A stretch of 64,000 nucleotides of DNA from Actinomadura syzygii (GCF_008085905.1 NZ_VSFF01000009.1:62001-126000), one strand, 5' to 3'. Numbered from the stretch's first letter, positions 47,930 to 57,773 are shown. Numbers and translations: made by a program. The notes: generated by a model from the letters alone, not told the origin.

Positions 47930-48508
47930 GTGACCCCGGCCACCCGCCGGCGCGGCGGAGCCCTGGAGACGGCGATCTTCGACGCCGTGTTCGCGCAGCT
48001 GGAGGAGGTCGGGTACCGGCGGCTGACCATGGAGGGCGTCGCGACCGCCGCCCGCACCGGCAAGGCCGCGCTCTACCGGCGCTGGCCGTCCAAGGACGCG
48101 CTCATCGCCGACGCGCTGCGGCACGCGCTGCCCGAACCGCCGCACCCGCCCTGCACCGGCCGGGTCCGCGAGGACCTGCTCGCCACCCTCACCGTCCTGC
48201 GCGACACGCTGCTGACCTGCCGCGGCGCCGCGTTCAAGGTCCTGAAGGAGGAGTCGGAGCAGGGCAAGGGGCTGATGCACGACGTCGTCCGGCAGCGGCT
48301 GTCCCAGCCCGTCCGGGAGGCGGCGTTCGAGGCGCTGCGGCAGGCCGCCGAGCGCGGCGAGATCCGCCCGGAGGCGGCGACCCGGCAGATCGCGGCCGTC
48401 GGGCAGGCCGTGATCGTGCACCACAGCCTCACCGAGGGCGGCCCGATCGACGACGCCTTCCTGGAGTCGGTCGTCGACGAGGTGATGATGCCGATCCTCC
48501 GCCCCTGA
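47930..48508 (+). CDS. TetR-family repressor of the adjacent MFS exporter
   Basis: 192 residues from GTG 47930 (GGAG upstream). Helix-turn-helix: YRRLTMEGVATAARTGKAALYRRWPSKDALI. The C-terminal domain resembles TetR_C_11/AcrR-like ligand domains (LTVLRDTLLTCRGAAFKVLKEE). Divergent from the exporter, with a perfect palindrome between them, so repression of both is likely. Confidence 0.92.
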   Translation: MTPATRRRGGALETAIFDAVFAQLEEVGYRRLTMEGVATAARTGKAALYRRWPSKDALIADALRHALPEPPHPPCTGRVREDLLATLTVLRDTLLTCRGAAFKVLKEESEQGKGLMHDVVRQRLSQPVREAAFEALRQAAERGEIRPEAATRQIAAVGQAVIVHHSLTEGGPIDDAFLESVVDEVMMPILRP

Positions 48509-48530
48509 CGGTTCTCGCCAGGGGCGGAGG
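48496..48530. terminator. Bidirectional terminator between tetR and mscS-like genes
   Basis: CCTCCGCCCCTG (48496-48507) pairs perfectly with CAGGGGCGGAGG (48519-48530). The 12-bp stem overlaps the 3' end of tetR. Confidence 0.8.
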
Positions 48531-48538
48531 GTCCGGGT

Positions 48539-49612
48539 TCAGAGGGCGAGCCCGTCCTTGCGGGCTGCCTCGTCCCTGCGGGCGACCTCGTCGACGACGA
48601 CGCGGTGGTGCCAGTAGGGCGGCGCGATGCCCTCCTCGCGCAGCGTCCGGTGCAGCCGCTTCAGGAACTCGTGCTTGATCAGGAACTGGTCGCCGAACTC
48701 CGTGGACCGCAGGATCACGTGGAAGCCGACCGTCGCGTCGTTGAAGTCGTCGAACCGGACGAGGACGCTCGCGTCCTCCACGCCGCCCTGCACGTCCTTC
48801 ATGACCTGGTGCCCGACCGCGGTGAGCAGCTCCTCCACCCGGTCCAGGTCGACCTCGTACGCGACCTTCGCGTAGACCATGATCGACATGTCCTGGGCGG
48901 GGCGGTGGAAGTTGGTCAGGATCGTGTCCGAGAACCGCTGGTTCGGGATGACCTCGATGTTGTCCGACAGCGTCCGGATGGAGGTGTTTCGCCAGTTGAT
49001 GTCGACGACGTACCCCTCCTGGCCCGTCGACAGCCTGATGTAGTCGCCCGGCTCGATCGTCTTGGACGCGAGGACGTGCACCCCCGCGAACAGGTTGGCG
49101 AGCGTGTCCTGGAGGGCGAGCGCGACGGCGAGGCCGCCGACGCCGAGGGCGCCGAGCAGCGGCGAGATCGAGATCCCGAGGCTCTGCAGCATCACGAGCA
49201 CGCCGATGCCGAGCACGATCACCCGCGAGATGTTGGCGAAGATCGTCACGTTGGCGGCGACGCCCTGCCGGGCCTTCGCGTACGCGGTCACGCCGCCCGC
49301 GAGCAGCCGCGCCGACGCCAGCGACACCGCGAGGATCGCCACGGCGGTGAGCACCTTCGCGGTCACGTCCAGCGTGCGGGACGGCAGTTCCAGCACCCAG
49401 GCCGCGATCCACACCCCGAGGATGAGCGAGACGGGCACCGCGAGGTCGCGGATCAGCCGGGCGAGGAGGTCGTCCCAGGTCCAGCGGGTGTCCCCGGCCC
49501 GGCGGAACAGCCGTGCGGTCAGCCAGCGCAGCACGATCGCGATCAGCAGGGCGGCCGCCAGCACGATCGCCGCGCTGGCGACCCGCCCCCAGGTCAACTG
49601 GACATGGTCCAT
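48539..49612 (-). CDS. MscS-type mechanosensitive ion channel
   Basis: 357 residues from ATG 49612. Four hydrophobic helices: SAAIVLAAALLIAIVLRWLT; LIRDLAVPVSLILGVWIAAWVL; VLTAVAILAVSLASARLLAGG; and the pore segment ISRVIVLGIGVLVMLQSLGISISPLLGALGVGGLAVALALQDTLANLFAGV. The last ends in the MscS pore-helix signature (GxxGxAxxxAxQ). The cytoplasmic beta domain follows (IEPGDYIRLSTGQEGYVVDINWRNTSIRTLSDNIEVIPNQRF). Opens under membrane tension to release osmolytes. Confidence 0.95.
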   Translation of the reverse strand: MDHVQLTWGRVASAAIVLAAALLIAIVLRWLTARLFRRAGDTRWTWDDLLARLIRDLAVPVSLILGVWIAAWVLELPSRTLDVTAKVLTAVAILAVSLASARLLAGGVTAYAKARQGVAANVTIFANISRVIVLGIGVLVMLQSLGISISPLLGALGVGGLAVALALQDTLANLFAGVHVLASKTIEPGDYIRLSTGQEGYVVDINWRNTSIRTLSDNIEVIPNQRFSDTILTNFHRPAQDMSIMVYAKVAYEVDLDRVEELLTAVGHQVMKDVQGGVEDASVLVRFDDFNDATVGFHVILRSTEFGDQFLIKHEFLKRLHRTLREEGIAPPYWHHRVVVDEVARRDEAARKDGLAL

Positions 49613-49774
49613 GACGCGTGCGTCTCCCCTTCCGCCGGACGGCCCGCGGCCTGTCCGTGAAATCCTGGTTTGCGGTGTTGCGCGTCCCGATCGTAGTGAA
49701 GCCGCCGCCCCCGCGAGACACATCGCGGACACCGGTGACGTGGGTCGACGGGCGGGGCGGTTACGATCGATCAA

Positions 49775-51427
49775 GTGGTAGGCGTGGGAATGATGCGCCG
49801 GCTCGGGGCCACGGCGCTGGGACTGCGGAACGGCCCCCACCGGGTCATGGTCGAGCGAGACCTGGAGGTGCCCGCCGGCGACGGCGTCACGCTCCTCGCC
49901 GACCATTACGCCCCGGCCGACGTCGAGCGGGCGCCGACGGTCCTCGTCCGGTCGCCCTACGGGCGGCGCGGCCCGTTCGGGCTGATGTGCGGGCAGGGGT
50001 TCGCGTCGTACGGGTTCCAGGTGGTCGTGCAGAGCGTGCGCGGCGGGTTCGGGTCGGGCGGCGTGTTCGAGGCGCTGGACGAACGCGAGGACGGCCTCGC
50101 CACCGTCGCGTGGCTGAAATCACAGCCGTGGTTCGGTGGAACGTTCGCGATGCACGGCCCGAGCTACCTCGGGTACGTCCAGTGGGCGGTCGCGGCGGAG
50201 GCCGGGCCCGAACTGCGGGCCCTGTCGATGCAGGTCACGGCCTCGACGTTCCGCGACGCGGTGCACGTCGGCGGGACGTTCGCGCTGGAGTCGGCGCTGA
50301 TCTGGGTCGATCTGACCGCGCGGATGAAGAACTCCCTGTCCGGCATCACGACGGCGGTGATGTCGCCGCGCCGGGCCCGCCGGGCGACGCTGTCCGGCCG
50401 CCCGCTCGCCGAGCTGGACCGGCTCGCGACCGGCGAGCAGCAGCGCTTCTTCCAGGAGCTGCTCGTCAACGGCCCCGACACCCCGTTCTGGGACAAGCGC
50501 GACTTCAGCCCGACGGTCTCGCAGGTCACGGCCCCGGTGAACATGACGGGCGGCTGGTACGACATCTTCCTGCCCTGGCAGATCAAGGACTACGCGGCCC
50601 TGCGCGCCGCCGGGCGGCGGCCGTACCTGACGATCGGGCCGTGGTTCCACGCCGACCAGCGGATGATGCGCGGATCGGTCGGCGAGTCGGTCAAGTGGTT
50701 CCGCGCCCACCTGCTGGACGACCCGTCCGAGCTGCGCGAACTCGCCGTGCGGCTGTTCATCACCGGGGCGGACGAGTGGCGCGAGTTCCCCGACTGGCCC
50801 GTCCCCGGGATGCGGGAGGAGCGCTGGCACCTCCAGCCGGACGGGGCCCTCTCCCCCGGCGCGCCGCCCGAGTCCGAGCCGGACACCTACCGCTACGACC
50901 CGGAGCATCCGACCCCGTTCCTCGGCGGGCCGACGCTGCTCGGCGAGACGCACCCGTCCACGGACCAGCGGCGGCTGGAGCGGCGGCGGGACGTGCTGAC
51001 CTACACCTCCGACGTCCTCGACGACGACCTGGAGATCATCGGCCCGGTCACCGCCGACCTGTACGTCCGGTCGAACCGGGAGCACACCGACTTCGTCGTC
51101 CGGCTGTGCGACGTCACGCCGGAGGGCGAGTCGCTGAACCTGTGCGAGGGGATGCGGCGGCTCGTGCCCGGCACCCCGGAGCCCGGCGAGGACGGCGTCC
51201 GGCACGTCGCGATCGAGCTGTGGCCCGCCGGGCACCGGTTCCGGCGGGGGCACCGGGTCCGCGTCCAGGTCGCGAGCGGCGCCTACCCGCGGGTGGCGCG
51301 CAACACGGGCACCGGCGAGCCGATCGGCACCGCCACCGAGATGGTGACCGCGGACCAGGAGATCCTGCACGACCCGGCGCACCCGTCGACGGTCAACCTG
51401 CCGGTCGTCCCCGGTCCGGAGGGCTGA
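49775..51427 (+). CDS. CocE/NonD-family alpha/beta hydrolase (X-Pro dipeptidyl-peptidase-like)
   Basis: 550 residues from GTG 49775 (ATG 49790 also possible). VLVRSPYGRRGPF and VVQSVRGGFGSGG are typical of the family. The nucleophile elbow GPSYLGYVQW is at about residue 130. The acid and His lie in GGWYDIFLPWQIKDY and TIGPWFHADQR. The C-terminal jelly-roll (ITGPVTADLYVRSNREHTDFVVRLCDVTPEGES) is the PepX_C domain. Hydrolyses esters or amides; the substrate is unknown. Confidence 0.93.
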   Translation: MVGVGMMRRLGATALGLRNGPHRVMVERDLEVPAGDGVTLLADHYAPADVERAPTVLVRSPYGRRGPFGLMCGQGFASYGFQVVVQSVRGGFGSGGVFEALDEREDGLATVAWLKSQPWFGGTFAMHGPSYLGYVQWAVAAEAGPELRALSMQVTASTFRDAVHVGGTFALESALIWVDLTARMKNSLSGITTAVMSPRRARRATLSGRPLAELDRLATGEQQRFFQELLVNGPDTPFWDKRDFSPTVSQVTAPVNMTGGWYDIFLPWQIKDYAALRAAGRRPYLTIGPWFHADQRMMRGSVGESVKWFRAHLLDDPSELRELAVRLFITGADEWREFPDWPVPGMREERWHLQPDGALSPGAPPESEPDTYRYDPEHPTPFLGGPTLLGETHPSTDQRRLERRRDVLTYTSDVLDDDLEIIGPVTADLYVRSNREHTDFVVRLCDVTPEGESLNLCEGMRRLVPGTPEPGEDGVRHVAIELWPAGHRFRRGHRVRVQVASGAYPRVARNTGTGEPIGTATEMVTADQEILHDPAHPSTVNLPVVPGPEG

Positions 51428-52028
51428 GCAGGGCGGCGACGTCCGGGGCCGTCCAGGCGCCCGCGGCGCCGGGGCGTCCGGCCAGGTAGGCGGCGGCGCG
51501 CCCGGCGGACCAGCCGTGCGCCTCGCGCAGCCCGTTGCCGAGCATCGTCAGGTACGGGGCGGTCGGCGCGTTCGGCTCGATCGGAGCGGGCGCGGTGAAG
51601 GTCAGCATCGGGTGCCCGCCGCGCTCCCCCACCCGCAGGACGGTCTCGTACCGCCCCGGCCCGAGCCGCTGCCGCCCGCGCTCGACCGCCTCCGCCAGGT
51701 CGTGGTCGGTCCCGACGTCGCGGCGCATCTCCTGGGACAGGACGTCGCAGAACTGGCGGCGGGTCAGCAGGTAGGCGCGGGCGGCGGCGCGTCCGGGCAG
51801 GGCCGGGTCGTAGAACGCCATCCCGCCGCCCCAGACCAGGGACGTGTAACCGAAGTAGATCCCGCCGGGAACCGTCACCGGCCGCTCGTCCAGGGCCGGG
51901 CGCGGATCGCGGCAGCCGGTGTAGTGCCGGGCCCCGCCCGCCGGACGTCCCCCGGACAGGTAGCAGCGGAACCTCTCCCGGTAGAGGTTCGATCCGTACG
52001 CGACGTACCAGACTCTTTCGGCGTCCAT
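51393..52028 (-). CDS. Gamma-glutamylcyclotransferase-like protein
   Basis: 211 residues from ATG 52028. YVAYGSNLYRERFRCYLSGG is the diagnostic start of the GGCT fold (YGSNL binds the substrate carboxylate). GIYFGYTSLVWGGGMAFYDP and AYLLTRRQFCDVLSQE continue the family pattern, seen in actinobacterial histone-deacetylase-unrelated 'GGCT-like' proteins. The catalytic Glu could not be placed confidently. Overlaps the convergent CocE-type gene by 35 bp. Confidence 0.75.
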   Translation of the reverse strand: MDAERVWYVAYGSNLYRERFRCYLSGGRPAGGARHYTGCRDPRPALDERPVTVPGGIYFGYTSLVWGGGMAFYDPALPGRAAARAYLLTRRQFCDVLSQEMRRDVGTDHDLAEAVERGRQRLGPGRYETVLRVGERGGHPMLTFTAPAPIEPNAPTAPYLTMLGNGLREAHGWSAGRAAAYLAGRPGAAGAWTAPDVAALLSPPDRGRPAG

Positions 52029-52195
52029 CAGAACCAGTATCACCCCTGGTGGGACGCCGATCCGTGGGGCGCGGGGGACAGAGTTCCGATTCGCGAGGTT
52101 TGACGGAAGGCGCCACCGGATATGAAACTGGCCGAGCAGGTGTCTACGACGCAGATACCTCCGAGCTTCCCCTGTGTTGTCCCGGAGGATCCGTC

Positions 52196-53458
52196 ATGCG
52201 TCGCTCGCTTAACATCGCACTTGTGTCCGCCTCCGACCTCGACGGCGAACACCTGCAGGCTTTTCACGTCCGGGATCTGGCCCGTTCGCTCACCCGTCCG
52301 CTCACCGCCGACGGGAAGCCGAACCAGGTGACCGTGTACTCCCGGCGACAGTCCGCGGACGCCCGCGGCCGAGTCCGGCTCGCGCCCGGCGCGGCGCTGG
52401 TCAACCTCGACGCCGGCCCCGCCCGCCCCCTCACCGACGACGAGATGCTGGAGCACGTCCGCGACTTCGCGGACGGGCTGCGGCGCCGCTGGTCCGGGTC
52501 GGGGCGCCCCGACATCGTCCACGCGCACGGCTGGATCGGCGGGCTCGCCGCCTGCGCCGTCGCCCGCGAGCTGGGCATCCCGTTCGCGCAGAGCTACCAC
52601 GGCGTCGGCGTCGCCGAGCGGCGCGCCGGACGCCGCGTCCACCCGCACCGCGACCGGCTGGAGAAGGCCATCGGGCGGGACGCCGACCTCGTCCTCGCCG
52701 GGCACGCCGAGGAGGCCGGGGCGCTCGTCCGGATGGGCGTGCCGCGGCCGAGCGTGGCCGTCGTCCCCTACGGCGTGGACGGCGACCAGTTCGCCCAGGC
52801 CGGACCGGCGATGCCGCGCGGCGACCGGCGGCGGCTCGTGCTGGTCTGCGACGACCTCGCGACCGGCGGCGTCGACACGGCGCTGCGCGCGCTCGTGCAC
52901 GTCCCGAACGCCGAGCTGGCCGTCGCGGGCGGCCCGGCCCGCGAGGACCTCGAAGCCGACCCGGACGTGCACCGGCTGATCCTGCTCGCGAAGGAACTGC
53001 ACGTCAACGACCGGGTGATCTTCCTCGGCCGGCTGCCGCGCAAGTCGCTGCCGAAGCTGCTGCGGACGGCGAGCCTCGCGCTCTGCCTCACCCCGCACCA
53101 GCCGTCCCCGGCGACCCCGCTGGAGGCCATGGCGTGCGGCGTGCCCGTCGTCGCGGCCACCGCGGGCGGCAACACCGACGAGGTGCTCGACCACATCACC
53201 GGGCTGCACGTCCCGGCCGGGCGGCCGGTCGTGATCGGCCGCGCGATCCGGCAACTCCTCGCCGAGGAGACGACGCTGCACGGCTACTCGATCGCCGCCG
53301 CCGACCGCGCCCGCTCCCGGTACTCGCTGGAGCGGGTCGCCGCCGAGACGCTCCGCGCGTACGAGCGCGTCCTGCCGTTCGAGGAGCCCGAGCCGGAGCC
53401 GGTCGTCGAGGACGAGGCAGAGACCGAGCGCGACCGCACCCCCGCGCTCGTCGGCTGA
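52196..53458 (+). CDS. GT4-family glycosyltransferase
   Basis: 420 residues from ATG 52196 (CGGAGGA 7 nt upstream). GT-B fold: NIALVSASDL at the N-terminus, IVHAHGWIGGLAA, FAQSYHGVGVAERR, then VPYGVDGDQFAQ. C-terminal domain: VIFLGRLPRKSLPKLLRTASLAL and the EX7E-type motif TPLEAMACGVPVVAATAGGNTDEVLDH. Transfers a sugar from a nucleotide donor to an unknown acceptor in the cytoplasm. The last 30 residues are Glu-rich. Confidence 0.92.
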   Translation: MRRSLNIALVSASDLDGEHLQAFHVRDLARSLTRPLTADGKPNQVTVYSRRQSADARGRVRLAPGAALVNLDAGPARPLTDDEMLEHVRDFADGLRRRWSGSGRPDIVHAHGWIGGLAACAVARELGIPFAQSYHGVGVAERRAGRRVHPHRDRLEKAIGRDADLVLAGHAEEAGALVRMGVPRPSVAVVPYGVDGDQFAQAGPAMPRGDRRRLVLVCDDLATGGVDTALRALVHVPNAELAVAGGPAREDLEADPDVHRLILLAKELHVNDRVIFLGRLPRKSLPKLLRTASLALCLTPHQPSPATPLEAMACGVPVVAATAGGNTDEVLDHITGLHVPAGRPVVIGRAIRQLLAEETTLHGYSIAAADRARSRYSLERVAAETLRAYERVLPFEEPEPEPVVEDEAETERDRTPALVG

Positions 53459-53507
53459 GCCCGACCGGTCTGAACACGGCGGGTCTGAACACGGCTGACC
53501 CCGGCCC

Positions 53508-53550
53508 GCGGGCCCCGGATCCCTCCCCATCCCCTGGATCCGGGGCCCGC
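53508..53550 (+). terminator. Strong hairpin terminator after the glycosyltransferase gene
   Basis: A 15-bp perfect stem, GCGGGCCCCGGATCC (53508-53522) with its complement (53536-53550), around a C-rich 13-nt loop. A direct repeat, GGTCTGAACACGGC, precedes it at 53467-53480 and 53482-53495. Confidence 0.8.
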
Positions 53551-53618
53551 GCACGTTCCCGTATCCGGCATGTCGGCCCAGGTGGGATACTTTCGGAGAT
53601 GACCGGAAGGGACCCTTG

Positions 53619-56573
53619 GTGCTGATCGGCAGGACGGCCGAGCTCGCGGAGCTGACCGCCGCGCTGGACCGGGCCGCCGCGGGCGGCGCCGGGGCCGTGC
53701 TGGTCAGCGGGGACGCCGGCGTCGGCAAGACCCACCTCGTGTCCGCGCTGTGCCGCGAGGCCCGCGCGCGGGGCGGCGCCGTCCTCGTCGGGCAGTGCGC
53801 CGAGCTCGGCGAGAGCATGCCGTACCTGCCGCTCGCGGACGCGCTGTGGACCGCCGCGCACGCGGGCGGGGCGGAGGCCGACGCCGTCCAGGCCGCGCTC
53901 GACGCCCGCCCGATCCTCGGCCGCCTGCTGCCCGACAGCGGCGGCGACCCCGGCGCGGTCGCCGAGCTCGGCCAGCAGCAGTTGTTCGGGGCCGTGCTCG
54001 GGCTCCTCGGGGAGCTGGGGCGGGAGCGGACCGTCCTACTCATCCTGGAGGACCTGCACTGGGCCGACCGTTCGACCCGGCATCTGCTGACGTTCCTGTG
54101 CCGCGTCCTGCAGCGCGAGCGGGTCTGCCTGGTCGGCACCTACCGGTCGGACGACCTGCACCGGCGGCATCCGCTGCGGCCAGTCGTGGCTGAGCTGCTG
54201 CGGCTGCCGAACGTGACCGGCGTCGAGGTCAGCCCGTTCGGGCCCGGCGAGACCGCCGAGTACCTGGCGGAGCTGTCGCGCGGGTCCGCGCCCGTGACGG
54301 CGGACATCGTCGAGCGCGTCCACGTCCGTTCGGAGGGCAACCCGTTCTACGCGGGCGAGCTGTACTCGGCCGGGCTCGAATCCCCCGCCGAGGAGGGGCC
54401 GACCGAGCTGCCGTCCGGGCTCGCCGACCTGCTGCTGTCCCGCGTCGAGCGGCTGTCGGACGCCGGGCAGCGGGTGGTGCGGGTCGCGGCGGTCGCCGGG
54501 CGCCGCGTCGACGACGAGCTGGTCCGCCGCGTGTCCGGGCTGGACGAGACGGCGGTCGGCGAGGCGCTGCGCGAGGTCGTGTCGCACCAGCTGCTCGTCC
54601 CGTCCGGGACGGGCTACACGTTCCGGCACGCGCTGCTGCGCGAGGCCGTCTACGCCGACCTGCTGCCCGGCGAGCGGACCCGGCTGCACGCCGACTTCGC
54701 CCGCCGCCTCGCCGAGCTGCCCGCCGGGACGCGCGGCTCCGCCGCCGAGCTCGCGCACCACAGCCTCGCCGCGCACGACCTGCCGGCGGCGTTCGCCGCG
54801 TCCGTCCGGGCGGGCCGGGAGGCCGCGCGGCTCGGCGCGCCCGCGGAGGCCCTCGAGCACTACGAGCGGGCGCTGGAGCTGTGGGACGCCGTCCCGGACG
54901 CGGCGGAGGCCGCGGGCACCGACCGGTTCCGGCTGTCGCTGACGGCCGCGCAGGAGTCGGCGCGGGCCGGGCGGCCGCGCCGCGCCGTGCACCGGCTGCG
55001 CCGGCTGATGGAGGTGGCCGACGCCGCCGTCCCCGCGGACCGGGCGCTCCGCTCTGCGATCCGCGAGCACCTCGCGACCTACCTCGGCGAGATCGACGAG
55101 CTGAAGGTGGCGCGGGACACCGCGCGGGAGGCGGTGACGATGCTCGACGCCGACCCGCCCACCCGCGAGCGCGCCTGGGCCCTCGCCACCTACGCCCGGT
55201 CCCTGCTCTACCTCGACCCGGCCGGGGAGCTGCCGGAGTTCGCCGAGCGGGCCGCCGCCGAGGCCCGCGCGGCGCGGGCGCCGGGCGCGGAGGCGGGCCT
55301 GCTCGTCACGCTCGGGCTGTACCGGGAGTCGCGGGAGGCCGACTCGGAGGTGGCGGAGGTGTTCGCGCGGGCCCGCGACCTCGCCGACGCGGCCGGGGAC
55401 AGCCCGGACGCGGCGATGCGCGCCCGGTTCCACCACGCCCGGACGAAGTTCGACCGCGGCGACCTCGCGGGCGCGGCCCAAGCCGCCGACGAGGGCGTGC
55501 GGTTCGCGCTCGACAACGGGCTCGGCTGGAGCGCGTACGGCATCGTCATGCGGTGCCTGCGCTACCTGATCCACTACACGACCGGCGACTGGGCGGAGGC
55601 GGACCGGCTCGCCGACGAGTTCGCGGTGCAGGTCGTCCGGCCCTACGAGGCGCAGGTGTCGGCGTACGCGCTGTTCGTCGAGGTCGCGAAGGGCGAGCCC
55701 GGCGCGGACGAGCGGCTGCGCTGGATCGCCCCGCTGTGGCACGAGGACCTCCTCGTCACCTACATCGCGCGGGGCCTCGCCGCCGAGCAGGCCATGTGGC
55801 GCGGCGACCCGGAGACGGCGATCGAGCACGTCGGGCGCGTCGTCGGGGCGATGACCGGCCCGGACGTCGGCGTCATCCGGATCGCCGCGACGGGACTGTG
55901 GGCGCATGCCGAGCTCGCCGCCCGCGCCCGCGCGGCGGGCGACGACGCGGCGGCGCGGCGGGCGGCCGAGGCCGGGGACGAGCTGCTCCGGCTGGCGCGG
56001 CGCGCGGTCGCGTTCACCGAGGCGGGACTGCCGCGCGCCTGGGTCGGGCTGGAGGGGCAGGCGTGGCTGGCGCGGGCCGAGGCCGAGCGCCGCCGGGTGG
56101 ACGGCGTCCACGACGTCGACCTGTGGCGCGAGGCCACCGAGCGGTTCACCTACGGCGACCCGGACGGCGGCTTCGTGTACGAGGTGGCGCGGTCGCGCTG
56201 GCGGCTCGCCGAGGCGCTCGCCGAGCACGGCGACCGGGACGCGGCCGCCGCCGAGTGGCGGGGCGCCCTGCGGAGCGCGACGCGGCTCGGCGCGGGGCCG
56301 CTGCTCGGCGCGCTGCGCGACCTCGGGACGCGGGCGCGGCTCGGTCCGGAACGCGGGCGGGAGCCCGCCGGGTCCGGGCCGCTGGCGGCCCTGACCGGGC
56401 GCGAGCGCGAGGTGCTGAAGCTGGTCGCGGAGGGTCTCGGCAACCGGGAGATCGCGGCGAAGCTGTTCATCTCCCCGAAGACGGCGAGCGTCCACGTCTC
56501 CAACATCCTCGCGAAGCTGGACGTGACGAGCCGCACCCAGGCCGCGGCCGTCGCGCACCGCGCGGGCCTCTGA
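53619..56573 (+). CDS. LAL-type LuxR-family regulator with N-terminal AAA ATPase
   Basis: 984 residues from GTG 53619 (GGAAGGGA upstream; TTG 53616 is the alternative). N-terminus LIGRTAELAELTAALDRA and Walker A SGDAGVGKTHLV (about residues 30-40); Walker B LLILEDLHWAD; then the long helical middle typical of large ATP-binding LuxR (LAL) regulators, with TPR-like pairs. The C-terminal LuxR helix-turn-helix is LTGREREVLKLVAEGLGNREIAAKLFISPKTASVHVSNIL. A cluster-type activator; its target is not obvious. Confidence 0.95.
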   Translation: MLIGRTAELAELTAALDRAAAGGAGAVLVSGDAGVGKTHLVSALCREARARGGAVLVGQCAELGESMPYLPLADALWTAAHAGGAEADAVQAALDARPILGRLLPDSGGDPGAVAELGQQQLFGAVLGLLGELGRERTVLLILEDLHWADRSTRHLLTFLCRVLQRERVCLVGTYRSDDLHRRHPLRPVVAELLRLPNVTGVEVSPFGPGETAEYLAELSRGSAPVTADIVERVHVRSEGNPFYAGELYSAGLESPAEEGPTELPSGLADLLLSRVERLSDAGQRVVRVAAVAGRRVDDELVRRVSGLDETAVGEALREVVSHQLLVPSGTGYTFRHALLREAVYADLLPGERTRLHADFARRLAELPAGTRGSAAELAHHSLAAHDLPAAFAASVRAGREAARLGAPAEALEHYERALELWDAVPDAAEAAGTDRFRLSLTAAQESARAGRPRRAVHRLRRLMEVADAAVPADRALRSAIREHLATYLGEIDELKVARDTAREAVTMLDADPPTRERAWALATYARSLLYLDPAGELPEFAERAAAEARAARAPGAEAGLLVTLGLYRESREADSEVAEVFARARDLADAAGDSPDAAMRARFHHARTKFDRGDLAGAAQAADEGVRFALDNGLGWSAYGIVMRCLRYLIHYTTGDWAEADRLADEFAVQVVRPYEAQVSAYALFVEVAKGEPGADERLRWIAPLWHEDLLVTYIARGLAAEQAMWRGDPETAIEHVGRVVGAMTGPDVGVIRIAATGLWAHAELAARARAAGDDAAARRAAEAGDELLRLARRAVAFTEAGLPRAWVGLEGQAWLARAEAERRRVDGVHDVDLWREATERFTYGDPDGGFVYEVARSRWRLAEALAEHGDRDAAAAEWRGALRSATRLGAGPLLGALRDLGTRARLGPERGREPAGSGPLAALTGREREVLKLVAEGLGNREIAAKLFISPKTASVHVSNILAKLDVTSRTQAAAVAHRAGL

Positions 56574-56677
56574 CGATCTTGCGGCGAATCAGTGGCGCAT
56601 ATATCCTTTCTTTCGTGACTGCCGGGTCGGCCATGGGCCAAGAGCGAGTGAGGCACCCGGCCTCCACGTGAGCCCGA

Positions 56678-56696
56678 GGCGGGCGCGAGCCCCGCC
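56678..56696 (+). terminator. Weak hairpin after the LAL gene
   Basis: GGCGGG (56678-56683) pairs with CCCGCC (56691-56696), followed by a pyrimidine-rich run. The surrounding 295 bp (56574-56868) hold no convincing gene. Confidence 0.35.
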
Positions 56697-56868
56697 CTTC
56701 TCCGCTCCGTTTCCTCTTCTTTCACACGCACCTCCTTACGCGCGTCATGCGACGTCATCGGCATGACCGACGCCTTTCGCGCGCCTTCACACCACCTTTC
56801 CCGGGCGGCTGCCGCATGCCCTTTTCGCGGGTCGATTCGCCATGCCCGAAAACAGCCATTGGAGAAAC

Positions 56869-57696
56869 ATGGATTTCAACACGGAGATCATCGAGGAGTT
56901 CCGCGCCGGCGGCGGACGGGTCGGCGGCCCGTTCGAGGGCGGGCGGCTGCTCCTGCTGACGACCGTCGGCGCGCGGTCCGGCGCGCCGCACACCACCCCG
57001 CTCGGTTACCTGCCGGACGGCGTCGGGCGCGTCCTCGTCATCGCGTCGGCCGGGGGCGCGCCGAAGCACCCGGCCTGGTTCCACAACCTGGTCGCGAACC
57101 CGCGCGTCACGGTCGAGAGCGACGCGTTCACGTACGAGGCGGACGCCGTCGTGCTGACCGGCGCCGAACGTGACCGCGCCTTCGCCCGAGCCGCAGAAGC
57201 CGACCCGGGATGGGCCCGCTACGAGGCCGCGGCCGGACGGCGGCTCCCCGTGGTCGCGCTGGTCCAGGCGGCCGCGGGCCCGCCCGGCGGGCCCGCGTCG
57301 CCGAGCGCGATGCTCGTCGCGGTGCACGACGCGTTCCGCCATGAGCTGGAGCTGATCCGCCGCGAGGTGGCCGCGACGGGCGCGGGCCTGGGCGCGCAGC
57401 TCCGGATCAACTGCCTCACGCTGTGCCAGGGCCTCGGCAACCATCACGCGGGTGAGGACCAGCTCATGTTCCCGTCGCTGGAGGGCCGCCGTCCCGGGCT
57501 GGCTCCGGTGCTGGACGGGCTGCGGGACGACCACGCCGCCATCGCCGAACTCCTGGACGAGCTGCGCGGCGTCCTCGACGGCGGCGACCCCGCCTCACTG
57601 CTCGCCGAGGTCGACCGGCTGACCGCCGCGCTGCTCGGACACCTGGACCGCGAGGAGGAGCGGCTCGTTCCACTGCTCGACGAGATGGGCCTCTAG
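56869..57696 (+). CDS. Fusion of Ddn-type F420-dependent nitroreductase and hemerythrin domain
   Basis: 275 residues from ATG 56869 (GGAGA 5 nt upstream; ATG 56842 would add nine residues). Residues 1-130: IIEEFRAGGGRVGGPFEGGRLLLLTTVGARSGAPHTTPLGYL, then APKHPAWFHNLVANPRVTVE, the deazaflavin-dependent (Ddn) fold that uses F420H2. Residues about 150-275: hemerythrin-like four-helix bundle with iron ligands in VAVHDAFRHELELI, NHHAGEDQLMFPSL, LRDDHAAIAELL and HLDREEERLVPLL. The pairing suggests a reductase coupled to oxygen, NO or iron sensing. Confidence 0.92.
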   Translation: MDFNTEIIEEFRAGGGRVGGPFEGGRLLLLTTVGARSGAPHTTPLGYLPDGVGRVLVIASAGGAPKHPAWFHNLVANPRVTVESDAFTYEADAVVLTGAERDRAFARAAEADPGWARYEAAAGRRLPVVALVQAAAGPPGGPASPSAMLVAVHDAFRHELELIRREVAATGAGLGAQLRINCLTLCQGLGNHHAGEDQLMFPSLEGRRPGLAPVLDGLRDDHAAIAELLDELRGVLDGGDPASLLAEVDRLTAALLGHLDREEERLVPLLDEMGL

Positions 57697-57773
57697 CTGG
57701 GGCGGAGGCCGCCGGGGTCACGGAGCGTACCCGGTGCGTGATCGGTGCACGGCAGCAGCCGTTATATCTTCAC

